64,000 nt of DNA from Caprella mutica (taxonomy: Eukaryota; Arthropoda; Malacostraca; Amphipoda; Caprellidae), in the NCBI GenBank assembly GCA_947561585.1, contig CANNZV010000436.1, forward strand, positions 429,201 to 493,200, read 5' to 3'. The notes beneath the pieces were generated by a model that worked only from the letters and a program-made list of their open reading frames with translations, was not told the DNA's origin and searched no databases. Numbering within the stretch: the first letter of the stretch is position 1; every line of letters begins with the position of its first letter. Below are positions 33,593 to 44,197 of this stretch, one piece after another. Made by a program: the position numbers and the translations under genes.

Positions 33593-34742
33593 TGGCTAAG
33601 GTTGATATAGCTGATGCGTTTCGAATAATACCTCTGCATCCATCTCAATATCATCTCACCGGGTTTCAATTTTTAGATAAATTTTATTTTGATAAATGTT
33701 TGCCTATGGGATGCTCAAGCTCTTGTAAGATTTTTGAAAGATTCTCTGATGGTATTAAATGGATCCTGCATTATCACTATAAAATTACACATATCGTCAA
33801 AGTTCTCGATGATTTTCTTTTCATTACAGATACACCTAGTGAGTGCTCTCGCTGCTTATCTTCTTTCTATGATTTATGTCAAATTTTAGGGGTACCTATT
33901 GCGTACCATAAGACCGAAGGACCAACTAGGTGCCTAACTTTTCTAGGAATTGAATTAGACACTGATCTTATGGTGGCTAGACTACCAGTTGAAAAATTAA
34001 TAGATTATGCAGACACTATTGTAGGCCTTTTAAATACTTCGAGCTAAACTTTGAGATCACTGAAATCAAATTTTAGGGAAACTTCAGTTTTCGTGCTCTG
34101 TAGTGTCAACTGGTCGCCCTTTTCTGCGTCGTTTATATGACTGCACAATAGGAGTAAAGAAACCTCACCATTTTGTCAAACTAACAGCGCATATGAAAGA
34201 GGACCTGAACCTTTGGCTTCAATTTCTCAAACATTATAATGGTGTTACTATTATTAAGCCACGGCCCCACGTGCTATATTAAACTCGGTTGATATTAATC
34301 TTCATACTGATAGCTCTAAATTCGGCTATGGAGGAATATATAAAACTCATTTCTTTTACGGTAAATTTCCCACGAGATGGAAGAAGTTTGATATTCAAGT
34401 GCTAGAGCTTTACCCTATTTATATAATGGTCAATGTTTTTGTAACTTCGTTCAGTAATTCCAGCATAAATTTTCTCTGTGACAATAGCTCTGTAGTATCG
34501 GCTTTAAATAATCAAACTTCTCGGAATAAAGATGTCATGAAATTGTTGAGACCTCTGGTCCTTCTCTTCTTAAAGCACAATATCAAATTTCACGCCACTC
34601 ACATCCCTGGTAAAATAAATGTTTTATGTGACCTACTTTCTCGTGCACAGGCACCTATGGCGATGCTAGCTACGAGTGGACTAGACAGTCTAACTACGGC
34701 TATCCCACAGCACGTTCGACCTCACAACTTCAAGCTTCTGTA

Positions 34743-35641
34743 AATAGTCTTGTAGCTAGATCCTATGAGTCGAACACTCTTTCAAATTACAAACGTTACT
34801 GGGACAAATTCACAAATTTCATAGCTCCACACAAAATTAATCAGACCTTCCCATTTAATTGAAACACCGTAGCATTGTTCATAATCTTTTTGCTAAATCT
34901 TAACTTAAAAACTAGTACCATCCGGTCTCATCTCTCCGATATTGCCACTGTACATAAATTATATAATGAGACCGATCCTACTGCTTCTTAAGTGATTACA
35001 CGTATATTGAAGGGCGCAGAAAAATCAAAAAGTCACGTTGCTACTGTCTGCCTTTTACCAATATCTTCCTTTTTTCTTGATGAAATTATCGAAGTATTCT
35101 CAACCTACTACCTGAATACGAGTTTTTCCTTTTCAAGTCTCTTTTTCTGTTGTGTTATTACTGTTGTTTAAGGGTCAGTGAAATAGTTCATTGTCCAAAA
35201 ACTAATCATACTTTACAATTGCATAATTTCTCAATTCGCTCCCCTCCCTCTCCTCCATTGGTAAAAATCAATTTTACCTATTACAAGCATTCATACGAAC
35301 CAGTTACAATTTTACTTCCTCCTTCAAAGAATAAAAACTGTCCCGTAGTTTCTCTCCTAGATTATGTATCGCGTAGAGGAGACTCTCCTGGACCTCTCTT
35401 TATTCTTCAAAATTTGAAACAGATTACCAGACGGTACTATCTAAATACCCTGAAAACCGCTATTTCCATCTCTGGTGTTTCTCTAGATAGATATAACACC
35501 CATTCGTTCAGAATTGGACGAACCACTGATTTGGCCAAAATGGGTGAACCATCTCACCTCATAAAACTAGCTGGTAGATGGCGCAGTGACGCATATCAAA
35601 AATATATTAGATATGACCATTTCTCCGTGAACACTAAATGA
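34743..35641 (+). pseudogene. DIRS tyrosine recombinase
   Basis: The N-terminal core-binding part (SLVARSYESNTLSNYKRYWD from about 34740) is interrupted by stops near 34860 and 34990 and a frame change near 35150. The catalytic half is open in 35150-35641 (163 codons). The conserved Arg is in LRVSEIV (R8); HSFRIGRTT supplies His118/Arg121; AGRWRSDAYQKYIRY supplies the Trp and the nucleophile Tyr152. This enzyme joins circular DNA intermediates to the genome and replaces the DDE integrase of LTR elements. The catalytic half is intact, but the N-terminus is not. Confidence 0.85.
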
Positions 35642-35667
35642 ATTTCCTTTTAAATTTTTTTTTCTTC

Positions 35668-35730
35668 TTGGGGTGTCGTCATTTCCCTGTGGCCTGTGGG
35701 GTATGACTTTGAATTTTCTCGACACCCCAA
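35668..35730. repeat. Inverted repeat just after the DIRS recombinase
   Basis: ttggggtgtcg at 35668-35678 and its exact inverse cgacaccccaa at 35720-35730, 41 bp apart. It lies 27 bp past the recombinase stop and may be part of the DIRS terminal structure. Confidence 0.75.
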
Positions 35731-35735
35731 TTTAT

Positions 35736-36220
35736 ATTCTTTGCAAAATTCGTTCTTCATTATATCTATTTTCTTAGTTTTGCCTTATTTAGTTTCCAAT
35801 GTATCATTTAGTAAATTAAAATTTATATCCTCTGTTCATTTAGTAAATTTAAATTTATACAATCTGTTCACCATATGTGTTATCACTAACTATTTAAATT
35901 TTATATAAATTTCCACCCAAGTTGGGTTTCATTAATCCTCCACACAAATAGTTTAGTTCTCAATATATAAAAAACCCAGATTTTACGATATATATCTAAA
36001 TTAAACCTAGAAACCCAGGTGGGACCTTAAAACCCAAGATCTGGGTGAAAAAACCTGGTTGTCATATGTTTTGCTCCTCCTACACTACATTATGAGCTGA
36101 TAAAATCTTTTATTTACCGGTGGTGAAATGGCGTACTGAGCGCACGATATCTTCTGCAGCATCACATGTACCACCGCTGTTACATGCAGAATAATGCATT
36201 CACATATACAGGTACTACTG
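35736..36220. other. AT-rich DNA, no gene
   Basis: Contains a short direct repeat (catttagtaaatt at about 35805 and 35840) and several aaacccag/ctgggt motifs at 35960-36055. Nothing else recognised. Confidence 0.5.
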
Positions 36221-36573
36221 TATATGTAGGAATAAATAGCTAAAAATCCGCAACCTTTGCCAGAGGCAGAATATTATTTTCACAGGGGAATTTTTGTAAC
36301 TTTGTATTTGGTGCACTGAACTCCTCTTACTTTTTCAAAAATCTGAGAAATATCTGCCAACATATTTCATCAATTTGTCTTGTCCTCCAACATTTTACCT
36401 GTTTCCTCTCCAAAAATTAATGGTAATACAGGAATTAATAGCTAAATATCCTCCGACATTGCAGGAATTTTTTTATTAGAGAAATTGAATATCTGCTGAC
36501 ATATCATTCGAATTTACCATCAAATACAATCTGGAGTCATGTTGGTGGAATTTACAATGAAATAAAGACTGGC
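36221..36573 (-). repeat. Degenerate MITE family A copies
   Basis: Fragments such as tttgtatttggtgcac near 36302, aattccaccaac-type phrases (inverted), and aataaagactgg at the end match family A in reverse. Disordered, probably two overlapping insertions. Confidence 0.55.
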
Positions 36574-36580
36574 TAGACAG

Positions 36581-36800
36581 TAGGGTCACACAGCTTACAT
36601 GTAAATTGCGGCCCTTTAATTTCTAATTGCGGCTCTGTAATCTGTTAAGAATGTCTCACTCTCAAAAACATTCTTAAACTAATTTATATTGAGTTGAAGC
36701 TCAATGCGTTCTAGATTTTATTTATTTCACGAGTGCTTCAAAGCCATGGTAGATTTTAGTGTACTGACTACTGAGGTTAGTGGCCGCAGTTGGTTTGAGC
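36581..36800. repeat. Partial MITE family C, copy 3
   Basis: Left end TAGGGTCACAC and gtaaattgcggccc as in the 2963 copy, and the shared phrase tttatttcacgagtgcttca as in the 14386 copy. The right terminus is not found. Confidence 0.65.
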
Positions 36801-37490
36801 GATCGGCAGACGCACGACGCTACCTAGATCTAGCCGGCTGCTCACTTAGCCTAGCCTCACTACCTGACGCCTACGTCGTCTAGTCTAGTAGTCTACCTAT
36901 AAGGCTATAATACTCACCAACAGCTGGAAATGCTTCCTTATTCAAATTATTCCTATGTGGAGACTGTGGAGTCTAGAGACATAATTCTAGTGAAATCACT
37001 TTTCATTTTTCACAAATAGGTAGTAGGAACCTAAGTTATTATCTTTTTCATTCAATTTTCTCAAATTTCCAACACATACAGTAATCTAAGATTAAAATTT
37101 GAAGTCATGTTGATGAAATTTATGAAATTTCATTATGAAAGATCTTATTAGGCAAGTGTCATTACCATGATTACCTAGGTATCTTAGGTTATTTATCTTT
37201 AAAATTACGGTTTAGAAACTGCATATTTATAATCTAGGCACGATTATAGAATAATAATATCATATTGTAAAGTTTTATTAATAGTTGATCAAGAATTATG
37301 AAGTTGATTAGCTTTTCGGACAATCTATCAAAGTTTACATCACTCTTTGTTTACATTTTTGCTTCAGAATTTGGCGCTCAGTTGTCTGAGCTCCATGATT
37401 GGTAGAAACATCCGCTATCTTGAATGACGTCACTGCCTCACAGCTCCGAAATTTATATTATAGCGTTGTCCTAACCTTCTATAAACTGTG
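36801..37490. other. No recognisable feature
   Basis: AT-rich; no coding signature or repeat structure that I can support. Confidence 0.45.
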
Positions 37491-38215
37491 GACCTGACTG
37501 AGTAACGGTTCCCGTTAGCAAATGTTAGTGTTATTTCAGTTATGAGGTTGAGTGGACGCAACTTGCACGTGCTCCGCCTAACGCTTATTTAAGTCATTAA
37601 CATTGCATCTGTTGCTTAAATATTCATCAATTAATCTTCTTACATCAATTAAATGCCATAAGATAAAACATAACTTAGCAAAATGATCAGATACCTAAAG
37701 TATTTTGCTGATTAGTGTGCGAGTAAACATCAGCTGTTTACCGAAGAGTTTACTTACTACAAGCCTGAGTTTTCGAAGAATAGGAACTCTAAAATAATTT
37801 GATAAATAAATATTATTTTTACTTTGTACTTCAGATCACCTCCTTGAATAAATACTTTTATTTGTAAAGAGTTAAATCAACTTTATTAAAGTAATATTTC
37901 TCAAAAGTATTTAATGTAATATTGTACGCCAAGGAAGCTCAATTGACTGACGCGCAGAGAGCCAAGGAAGCTCTCTTGACTTATGCGCGGAGTGACGTAA
38001 TGTGCTAACAGGATGGTCACGCTTATACGTTGTTGAGAAATCGTTACGCCCCTTCCTCCTACTAGTACTTCCATGCTGAAGACAGGCGGCTTACATTCTG
38101 TTAATATGTGTCTGCAGTCCAGTCCACTGCTTATCCATGCATATTCACGGACTCCCAGTATATAGAATATAGTAGTGACAATTGAGACGGTTAGTGCACG
38201 TGACGTCATCACAAC
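37491..38215. repeat. Dispersed repeat P, copy 1
   Basis: About 37560-37735 (taacattgcatctgttgc, atcaattaatcttcttac, atgatcagatacctaaag) is present inverted at 56320-56480. About 37925-38085 (gccaaggaagctc twice in a 33-bp tandem, then gcttatacgttgttg, ctactagtacttccatgctg) is present in direct orientation at 56600-56755. The two halves are therefore rearranged between copies. Non-coding. Confidence 0.78.
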
Positions 38216-38829
38216 AACACTCTAAAATTAAAATTAAGGCAATCGAAGAGTGTTAAATTATAATTTTTTTTTATTTATTGCCAATATAAGAAAAGAGTAA
38301 TGATGTATTCAGTTATTCAAACTACTTAACCCTAAGTCACGATAACGAGTCATTCTATTGACACTACTACGTATATAACAGTGGACCGAAAAACAGACCT
38401 AATAATGTAGCTGAGAGACGTAGTTATAGTTCCAGTACTATAACTTCCTTGACTGAAGATGGTTACGAACTTATTTACGAGTTACGCGAGAGTCAGAGAC
38501 TGCGAGTCGTGAGATGAGGCAATATTATCATCTCCAAACTAGACCATGCGTTTTGCATTCTGCAACATTCATTTGATAAAACTATTTCCCATACATGTAT
38601 TATCATGACCCGTCATTATGTGTTCACTTGAAATCAATTTTAACGAATTTTTTTATAAAATAATATTGATCTCTCTGTTACTTTTAAAATAAAGCTCATA
38701 ACATATTTAGGTTAACTTTTACTAAAACTTGAAGTGTACTCCCTGAAAATGGCAAATGTACCCCAGGTTGAGAAACCCTGGTTTAGAGTTTAGACCACAG
38801 TATAAAGAATATACATAGCTATGACAATA

Positions 38830-39931
38830 CAGGGTGACGCAAAAAAAAAAGGAAACCCATTTTCAAATTAGTTTATTTTACAAACTATTAAAGTTAGAAA
38901 ATTTCTGAAAACACAGTTTTATTAATATAGTTTTTTTGTATCTTTCATGAAAATTGGTTAAACGTGCGACTAAAATTAAACATCCTGCAGCGAATTGAAA
39001 AAATATAAATAAAAAGGGCTTGCGCGAGGACGAAAAACACAAAAAGACTTCATAATAGGTATAATTTTTTTCCTTATGGTAATAGAATTTTTTTTAAATG
39101 CTATTTTTCATCCAATTAACGTTTGGTTAATTGACTTTTTCATTCATGGAAATACTTCTTCATTACCAATCACGATGTCTACTCTAAAACGAGCATTTCT
39201 TTGCAGAAGCCATCTTGAAAAATTTAGGTTGCGGTAAATCAGTTCTAAGAGTTCAAGCCTTACATACATCTTAAAAGGATGATATTTTAAATCGTGTTTA
39301 ACTATTTGGTGAAATGTGTCTTTAGTGATGTCTAATTCATTCCTTCTGATTGGTATTTCTGGATTCTCAATAAAAAGTTCATGAATAAGATTATTAATGT
39401 TTTCATGCGTTCGTTCTGTTCCCCAGCGACCAAAATGCTTTTTGTTCAAAATTCTTCAGTTTTTTTTCGGTTTTATGCTTAATAATATAAGTCAATATGG
39501 TTTTATAGTTGGTATAAATCTTTCCTGAAAGCTATGTTCAAAATGAGGCAGTGTTTAAATAACTTGTCATAACAAAAACTGTTCTTTTGAAAGCTGCCTT
39601 TTGAGGGGTTCGAATAGGAGATACAAATTAACGGCGAACTGATTTTTATTAAAGATATCAATTTTATATAAAACATAAATTTTCATATGATTATTAAGAT
39701 TTTAGTTGTCTTTTATTTGTTACAGTAAACATTATAATTTAATGTTTTTACATCCATATATATGATATGAAATGAATTATACCTATTGTGATTTTATATG
39801 TATAAAAAATTATTAGAATAGATGCAGAAAAAGTAAATGAACAAAACTGTGTTTTTAGAAAATTTCTAGGTTTGATAGTTTGTAAAATAAACTAGTTTGA
39901 AAATGGGTTCCCTTTTTTTTGCGCTACCCTG
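38830..39931. mobile_element. Deleted mariner-like element with ~95-bp TIRs
   Basis: TA sites at 38828-38829 and 39932-39933. The ends read CAGGGTGACGCAAAAA and, inverted, CAGGGTAGCGCAAAAA, and the match continues for about 95 bp (acccattttcaaa, agtttattttacaaactat). 1102 bp with only part of a transposase. Confidence 0.9.
39144..39449 (-). pseudogene. Mariner-like transposase fragment
   Basis: A 101-codon frame carrying the middle of an IS630/Tc1-mariner transposase: RWGTERTHENINNLIHELF, then DTFHQIVKHDLKYHPFKMYV and LNFSRWLLQRN, ending IVIGNEEVF. In related proteins the last motif contains the first catalytic Asp; here the position reads Asn, and the rest of the catalytic domain is deleted. 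The N-terminal DNA-binding domain is also incomplete. No function expected, though the long TIRs could still be mobilised in trans by a relative. Confidence 0.75.
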
Positions 39932-40326
39932 TAAAGTGATAAGTAGTGACAATTTTGGTTTTAGAGTTTTGCTGTGATGACGTCACGTAAACTAAACGTC
40001 TCGATTGTCACTACATATTCCATATACTGCGATTTAGACACGCTCATGGAGCCTTTTTTGGCATCACTTGTGCCTCTGCTATGCAGGCGGCTAAAGCCCC
40101 GTCCAGACGGTCAAACACAGACTTTCTGGCAATAATATATTTTTATTTGCGCGTCATTTTAGTTTATTACAGCTAGGTACACCTACAAAAACCTCATTTT
40201 TGCAAGTTTACAAGCTGGCGAGTGAGATAGTTAGATAGTGATGATGACACGTACTGGCCGCCCCAAGTTCTCCGGCGTGCTCGTCGTTGGGGCGCAGCAG
40301 GAGCTTCTCCTGCTCAAATCGGAGAA

Positions 40327-40812
40327 ATGTTTCCCTGTCCCCCGAAAGGGGGACCCAATACCACCGTTTTTTCGGTGCATCGTCCCGTGAGCCTCCCGGT
40401 CACGTGGGCGGGTGCTCTACTTCTCTTGGCTGGAGATGTTGAGCGAAATCCGGGACCTACCGTGTGGATGTGTGACATCTGCGGAGGACGTATCACAGGT
40501 AGGCACATATCACTCCTGTGCAGGTCAAACACTCCACACTGGGTTCACCAGAAAAACTGCACTATAATCAGACCTGCACAGTACACAAACACATGGAAAT
40601 GCTCACTACACACACAACCACCTAACACAAACAACAACACCACAACAATCACACCACCCAACACACAACCACCAGATGATAACAATAATAGCAACAACAA
40701 CAATGCCAACGCAAGCCTGCCAAACAACACACCAAACACACAACCCCCAGATGATAACAACAAACATCACCAGACATCACAACAGCCACAGACACACTGC
40801 ATAGACACCTAA
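40327..40812 (+). CDS. Element B N-terminal ORF: 2A-like motif, PHD-like finger, Asn/Pro-rich linker
   Basis: 161 codons starting MFPCPPKGG. A hydrophobic run (WAGALLLLAG) leads to DVERNPGP (residues 37-44), a full 2A-like consensus. Residues about 47-95 form a Cys/His finger (CDICGG ... CRSNTPHWVHQKNC ... WKCSLH) comparable to the finger in element A. The rest is low complexity with Asn, Pro and Thr and a twice-repeated NTQPPDDNN. From about 40766 the true reading frame lies one register away, so the last ~15 residues are probably not native. The 2A motif should separate a short leader from the finger; the role of the finger in this position is not established. Confidence 0.82.
   Translation: MFPCPPKGGPNTTVFSVHRPVSLPVTWAGALLLLAGDVERNPGPTVWMCDICGGRITGRHISLLCRSNTPHWVHQKNCTIIRPAQYTNTWKCSLHTQPPNTNNNTTTITPPNTQPPDDNNNSNNNNANASLPNNTPNTQPPDDNNKHHQTSQQPQTHCIDT
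40429..40458 (+). other. 2A-like recoding motif of element B
   Basis: Encodes AGDVERNPGP, directly after a Leu-rich stretch, 44 codons into the ORF. Matches D-V-E-x-N-P-G-P completely. Confidence 0.88.
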
Positions 40813-41905
40813 CTTGGAACACACTTCATGCACTCAACTCAGATCACCTACCCATCATTATCAAATACAACACAAAAACAAACTACAGACTACACCAGAA
40901 CAGAAGAACATACACAAACTTCCACAAAGCAGACTGGACACAATTCACACAAGAAATAGAAGACACCCTACTAAACACTGAGACACCCACAAACATACAC
41001 ACAGCAAACAAAATACTCACCAACGCTATACTCAGCGCAGACAAAAGAAACATACCCAAGGGCAAAATACACAACAAACACAAACTACTACTACCACAAG
41101 ACATTAGAGACAACATAACATACAGAAACAACATACGAACACATAATCCCACTGATCACTCACTAAAAGAACTTAACGACAACATTGACACAAAAATACA
41201 AAAACACAAAGAACAACTATGGAAAGACCACCTTGACGATCAGTGGGATCACAAAACAAACACTCACATTCTCTGGAAAACCATAGCAGGGCTCACAAAC
41301 AAAAAACCACAACAGGCACCGAACAACACAATTCAATTCAATGACACCACAGCCACAAACAACAAACAAAAAGCAGAACAATTCAACAAACAATTCACAA
41401 ACAACATAATTCACAAAACACACAACACAAACAGGCAAATAGACAAGCACACAAAACACCTCACAAGCACACCCATCACCATCACAGAAACACAGGTAAT
41501 AGCATCAAAAGCTCCAATAACAACAACTCTACAGGCCCTGACAACATTAACATAAAACACTTGAAACATCTAGGTACACACGCCATAACATACCTCACAA
41601 CCATATACAGCATTGTACTCAACACAAACAACATACCACACATATAGAAGACCGCCAAAATCATACCAATACTCAAACCTAACAAAGACAAAAACACAGG
41701 CACTTCCTACAGACCAATCTCACTACTCTCACCATTAGCCAAAACAATAGAAAAAATCCTACTCAACAGGTACATAACACCTAACATCACTACACAATTA
41801 CATCAACATGGCTTCAAAACCAAACACTCCACAACAACAGCACTACACATCATAAACAACATCATCACACAAGGTTTCAACTAGAAACAACCACCAGACA
41901 GAACC
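40766..41905 (+). pseudogene. Element B endonuclease remnant and N-terminal RT
   Basis: In the frame offset from the first ORF, SPDITTATDTLHRHLTWN and LNSDHLPI appear directly after the linker. These belong to the extreme C-terminus of an APE endonuclease, so most of the nuclease is deleted. A linker follows (RTYTNFHKADWTQF, ADKRNIPKG, LWKTIAGL). A frame change occurs near 41500, after which RT begins: SNNNNSTGPDNINIKHLK, SYRPISLLSPLAKTIEKIL, HGFKTKHST. Two in-frame TAG codons lie at about 41647 (at a position held by Trp in element A) and 41883, just before RT motif A. Confidence 0.83.
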
Positions 41906-43285
41906 GTGTCGGTGGCATTGGACATGTCCAAGGCCTTTGACACGGTCAACATACACAAACTAATTCACAAAATCCACAACACTAACATCCCACACACAGT
42001 CATCAAATTCATAGCCAATTACATAAAAGGACGCAACAACTACACACAATACAACGGAACAAACTCCAGACACATGAAAACAGGAGTACCACAAGGAGGC
42101 GTCCTATCACCAACACTCTTCAACATATACACATCTGACATACCCACACCACCACCCACAGTAAAACTCATCACATATGCAGACGACATCACCATTCTCT
42201 CATCACACAAGAACCACAGACAAGCACAGGCACAAATACAACCATACCTAGAACAGATACACACCTGGACAAAACAAAACCAACTAACACTCAATGCCTC
42301 CAAAACACAAACAACACTTTTCACTCCTGATCCAGCAGAATACAGCACAACACTCACACTCAAAATACAAGACACAGACCTACCCACAACACGCAACCCC
42401 AAAATACTTGGAGTCATCTTTGACCCCAAGCTCACATACTCACAACACATAAAACACACAACACAAAAAGCCAAACAGACCCTTAAGGTCATCAAAGCTC
42501 TCACATCTACACACTGGGGCAAAACAAAAGAAACACTTCTAAATACATACAAAACAATTACACGCCCCGTCCTAGAGTACAGTAACACAGTTTGGTCACC
42601 CATCACATCAGACACAAACATCAACACACTACAGATCGTACAAAACACAGCACTTAGGATAGCCACAGGTTGCACACGAGACACAAACATACAACATCTC
42701 CACGACGAAACACAAACCCTCCCTCTCAAACAACACCTACAACTACACGCATCACAATACAGACAAAAGACACAACACCCTGACCACCCACTGCACTACC
42801 TCACACATCAGAACACCTCACAAAGACACAAAAAACAGACCATCCATGACAACAACAACAACTACACAATCAATCTAGAAACACCACCAGACACCACATC
42901 AACAGACACCATCAAACAAAACATGAAAAAAATACACACACAAACAGTTCAAACATACCTAAACAACAAACAAATCAACAAAATTCTGAACGCCACACCA
43001 CCAGACATCAACACTAACGAACAAACACTACCCAAACACACACGCAGACAACTCGCACAACTAAGGACAAACAAATCACCACTTCTCTACAGCTACTTAC
43101 ACAAGATATCACCCGACACACACCCAACACCACACTGTCCACTTTGTAACACCAACACGCACAACACTAAACATCTCTTCAACTGTACTGCAGTCCCTAC
43201 CACCCTTACTCCGGAAAACCTCTGGACTGACCCAGCTGGAGTTGCCCTCCTTATAAACAGGTGGGTAGCTCTACTGGGAACGTAA
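41906..43285 (+). pseudogene. Element B reverse transcriptase core and C-terminal domain
   Basis: 459 open codons starting within RT motif A (ALDMSKAFDTVNIHKL). Then TGVPQGGVLSPTLFNIY, the catalytic TYADDITILSS (YADD at residues 91-94), KILGVIFDPKLTYSQHI (about residue 165), VWSPITSD and LRIATGCTRD. The C-terminal domain reads LAQLRTNKSPLLYSYLHKI, then CPLCNTNTHNTKHLFNC and LTPENLWTDPAG. Length and order fit an APE-type non-LTR RT with its terminal zinc motif. No stops inside, but the first Met is not the true protein start. The closest relative in this window is element A; identity is moderate, so they are distinct families. Confidence 0.9.
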
Positions 43286-43576
43286 GGGGGGGGGGGTGGG
43301 GGGAGTGGAGTACATGAGAGGAACACACACACTTTACCAACACACATAACATTTAACACTCACTACACACACATACAGCCGACCCAGTGCACATTTTCAT
43401 CACCTGGTCCTGGCTGAAACTCAAGATCTCCGGCTGGGGGAGTGGGGTTTCTCGCCTGTGGGTCTGGGGGAACCCTGGCGGGCAGCTGCGCCGTCTCTCG
43501 GTGTGAGGGCTCCACCACTGTGTCAGTGATGGAGCGGGGTCGACAACAACAACAACAACAACAACTCGTACTGGCC

Positions 43577-44197
43577 CAGAAGCCAACTAGACAGCGAGTA
43601 ATACTTGAAGATGTACTGGCTGGCTTTACTTTTAATACCTACCTGCTTTAATAAAATATGAAATAATTGCGATGCATGACTTGAAATTATTATATAATTG
43701 TAACTCCTTGTCTATATGGGTTGAAATAAAAGAAAATGATCACGAGGCCTCGATTTTTGTTTATACTGTCATAATCAGCTGATGAAATTATGGATTCCAA
43801 TTCATATAATGGTTAATCAGCTAATAATTATTATATATTTTTTCTGTTGTAACAATAATATGTTACAATTTAACACAATTATAGAAATCGAAGTACCAAA
43901 CTATTTACTCACATATAATGAGTGTGAGTTAATCTGTGATTGAATACAAGTACTTTTAATTCATTTGCTACTTTGAACTATCTAAATTAATTGAATTGAA
44001 CTTTCTTCTAAAATAAATACGAAATATACGCTAAGTCGAGTAATTAAGACCATTTACTTTTTTCTAACTCATAGTAAATGAAATATTCAATTATTTATAA
44101 TTATATAAGAACTTCAAGTTATGTCTCTCCCTTATTACCGTTCGCAATAAATCTGAGTCGTAATTTTCATAATAAATATGGGGCCTACCTGTACTAA
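43577..44197. other. AT-rich non-coding DNA
   Basis: No feature recognised beyond short A/T runs. Confidence 0.5.

Larger units (their letters stand above)
31890..34743 (+). pseudogene. DIRS reverse transcriptase and RNase H, interrupted by Tc1/mariner
   Basis: The N-terminal RT segment (GYKDSEYVIKGFSEGFYLDF, RISGPYDEPPLLNFKC, SPLALRQKK, LLHNLSYPYN) leads to NYNIDKNDAKVQYAKLDD at about 32250-32320. The Tc1 element follows at 32338. RT resumes at 33586 with LAKVDIADAFRIIPLHPSQY, LPMGCSSSCKIFERFSDG, the catalytic VLDDFLF (about 33805) and LTFLGIELDTDLMVARLP. RNase H follows after a stop: LHTDSSKFGYGG (about 34300), VLELYPIYI, FLCDNSSVVSALN, FHATHIPGKINVLCDLLSRA to 34743. Stops and frameshifts are scattered through it. 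It would copy the element's RNA into DNA; this copy is dead. Confidence 0.88.
30284..35735 (+). mobile_element. DIRS-type (tyrosine recombinase) retrotransposon, decayed
   Basis: Plus-strand order gag-like, RT, RNase H, tyrosine recombinase, the DIRS layout. A Tc1/mariner copy interrupts the RT. No LTRs or integrase are seen. The terminal repeats expected for DIRS were not identified; the tandem array on the left and the inverted repeat at 35668-35730 are candidates for terminal structures. Confidence 0.85.
38153..40027. repeat. Inverted pair of ~55-bp motifs flanking the mariner remnant
   Basis: tagtgacaattgagacggtt and gtgacgtcatcacaac at 38164-38215 recur inverted at about 39968-40020 (gatgacgtcacgtaaac, ctcgattgtcactac). 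They may be ends of an older element into which the mariner at 38830 jumped. Confidence 0.6.
40260..43566 (+). mobile_element. Non-LTR retrotransposon element B (2A/PHD/RT) with 10-bp TSD
   Basis: The decamer cgtactggcc is exact at 40250-40259 and 43567-43576, defining a 3307-bp insertion. Layout: GC-rich leader, ORF start with 2A-like motif and finger, low-complexity linker, truncated endonuclease, RT, C-terminal zinc motif, 280-bp 3' UTR and a (CAA)n tail at about 43541-43565. The coding part is extremely rich in A and C on the sense strand. It interrupts a fold-back-like repeat (caagctggcgagtg, gatgacacg). Confidence 0.95.

Noticed and set aside
37901..38212. 103-codon minus-strand ORF
   Set aside because: Lies in dispersed repeat P, and the other copy at 56.6 kb does not preserve the frame.
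42040..42729. 229-codon minus-strand ORF
   Set aside because: Shadow of the element B RT; Val/Cys-rich composition follows from the A/C-biased sense strand.
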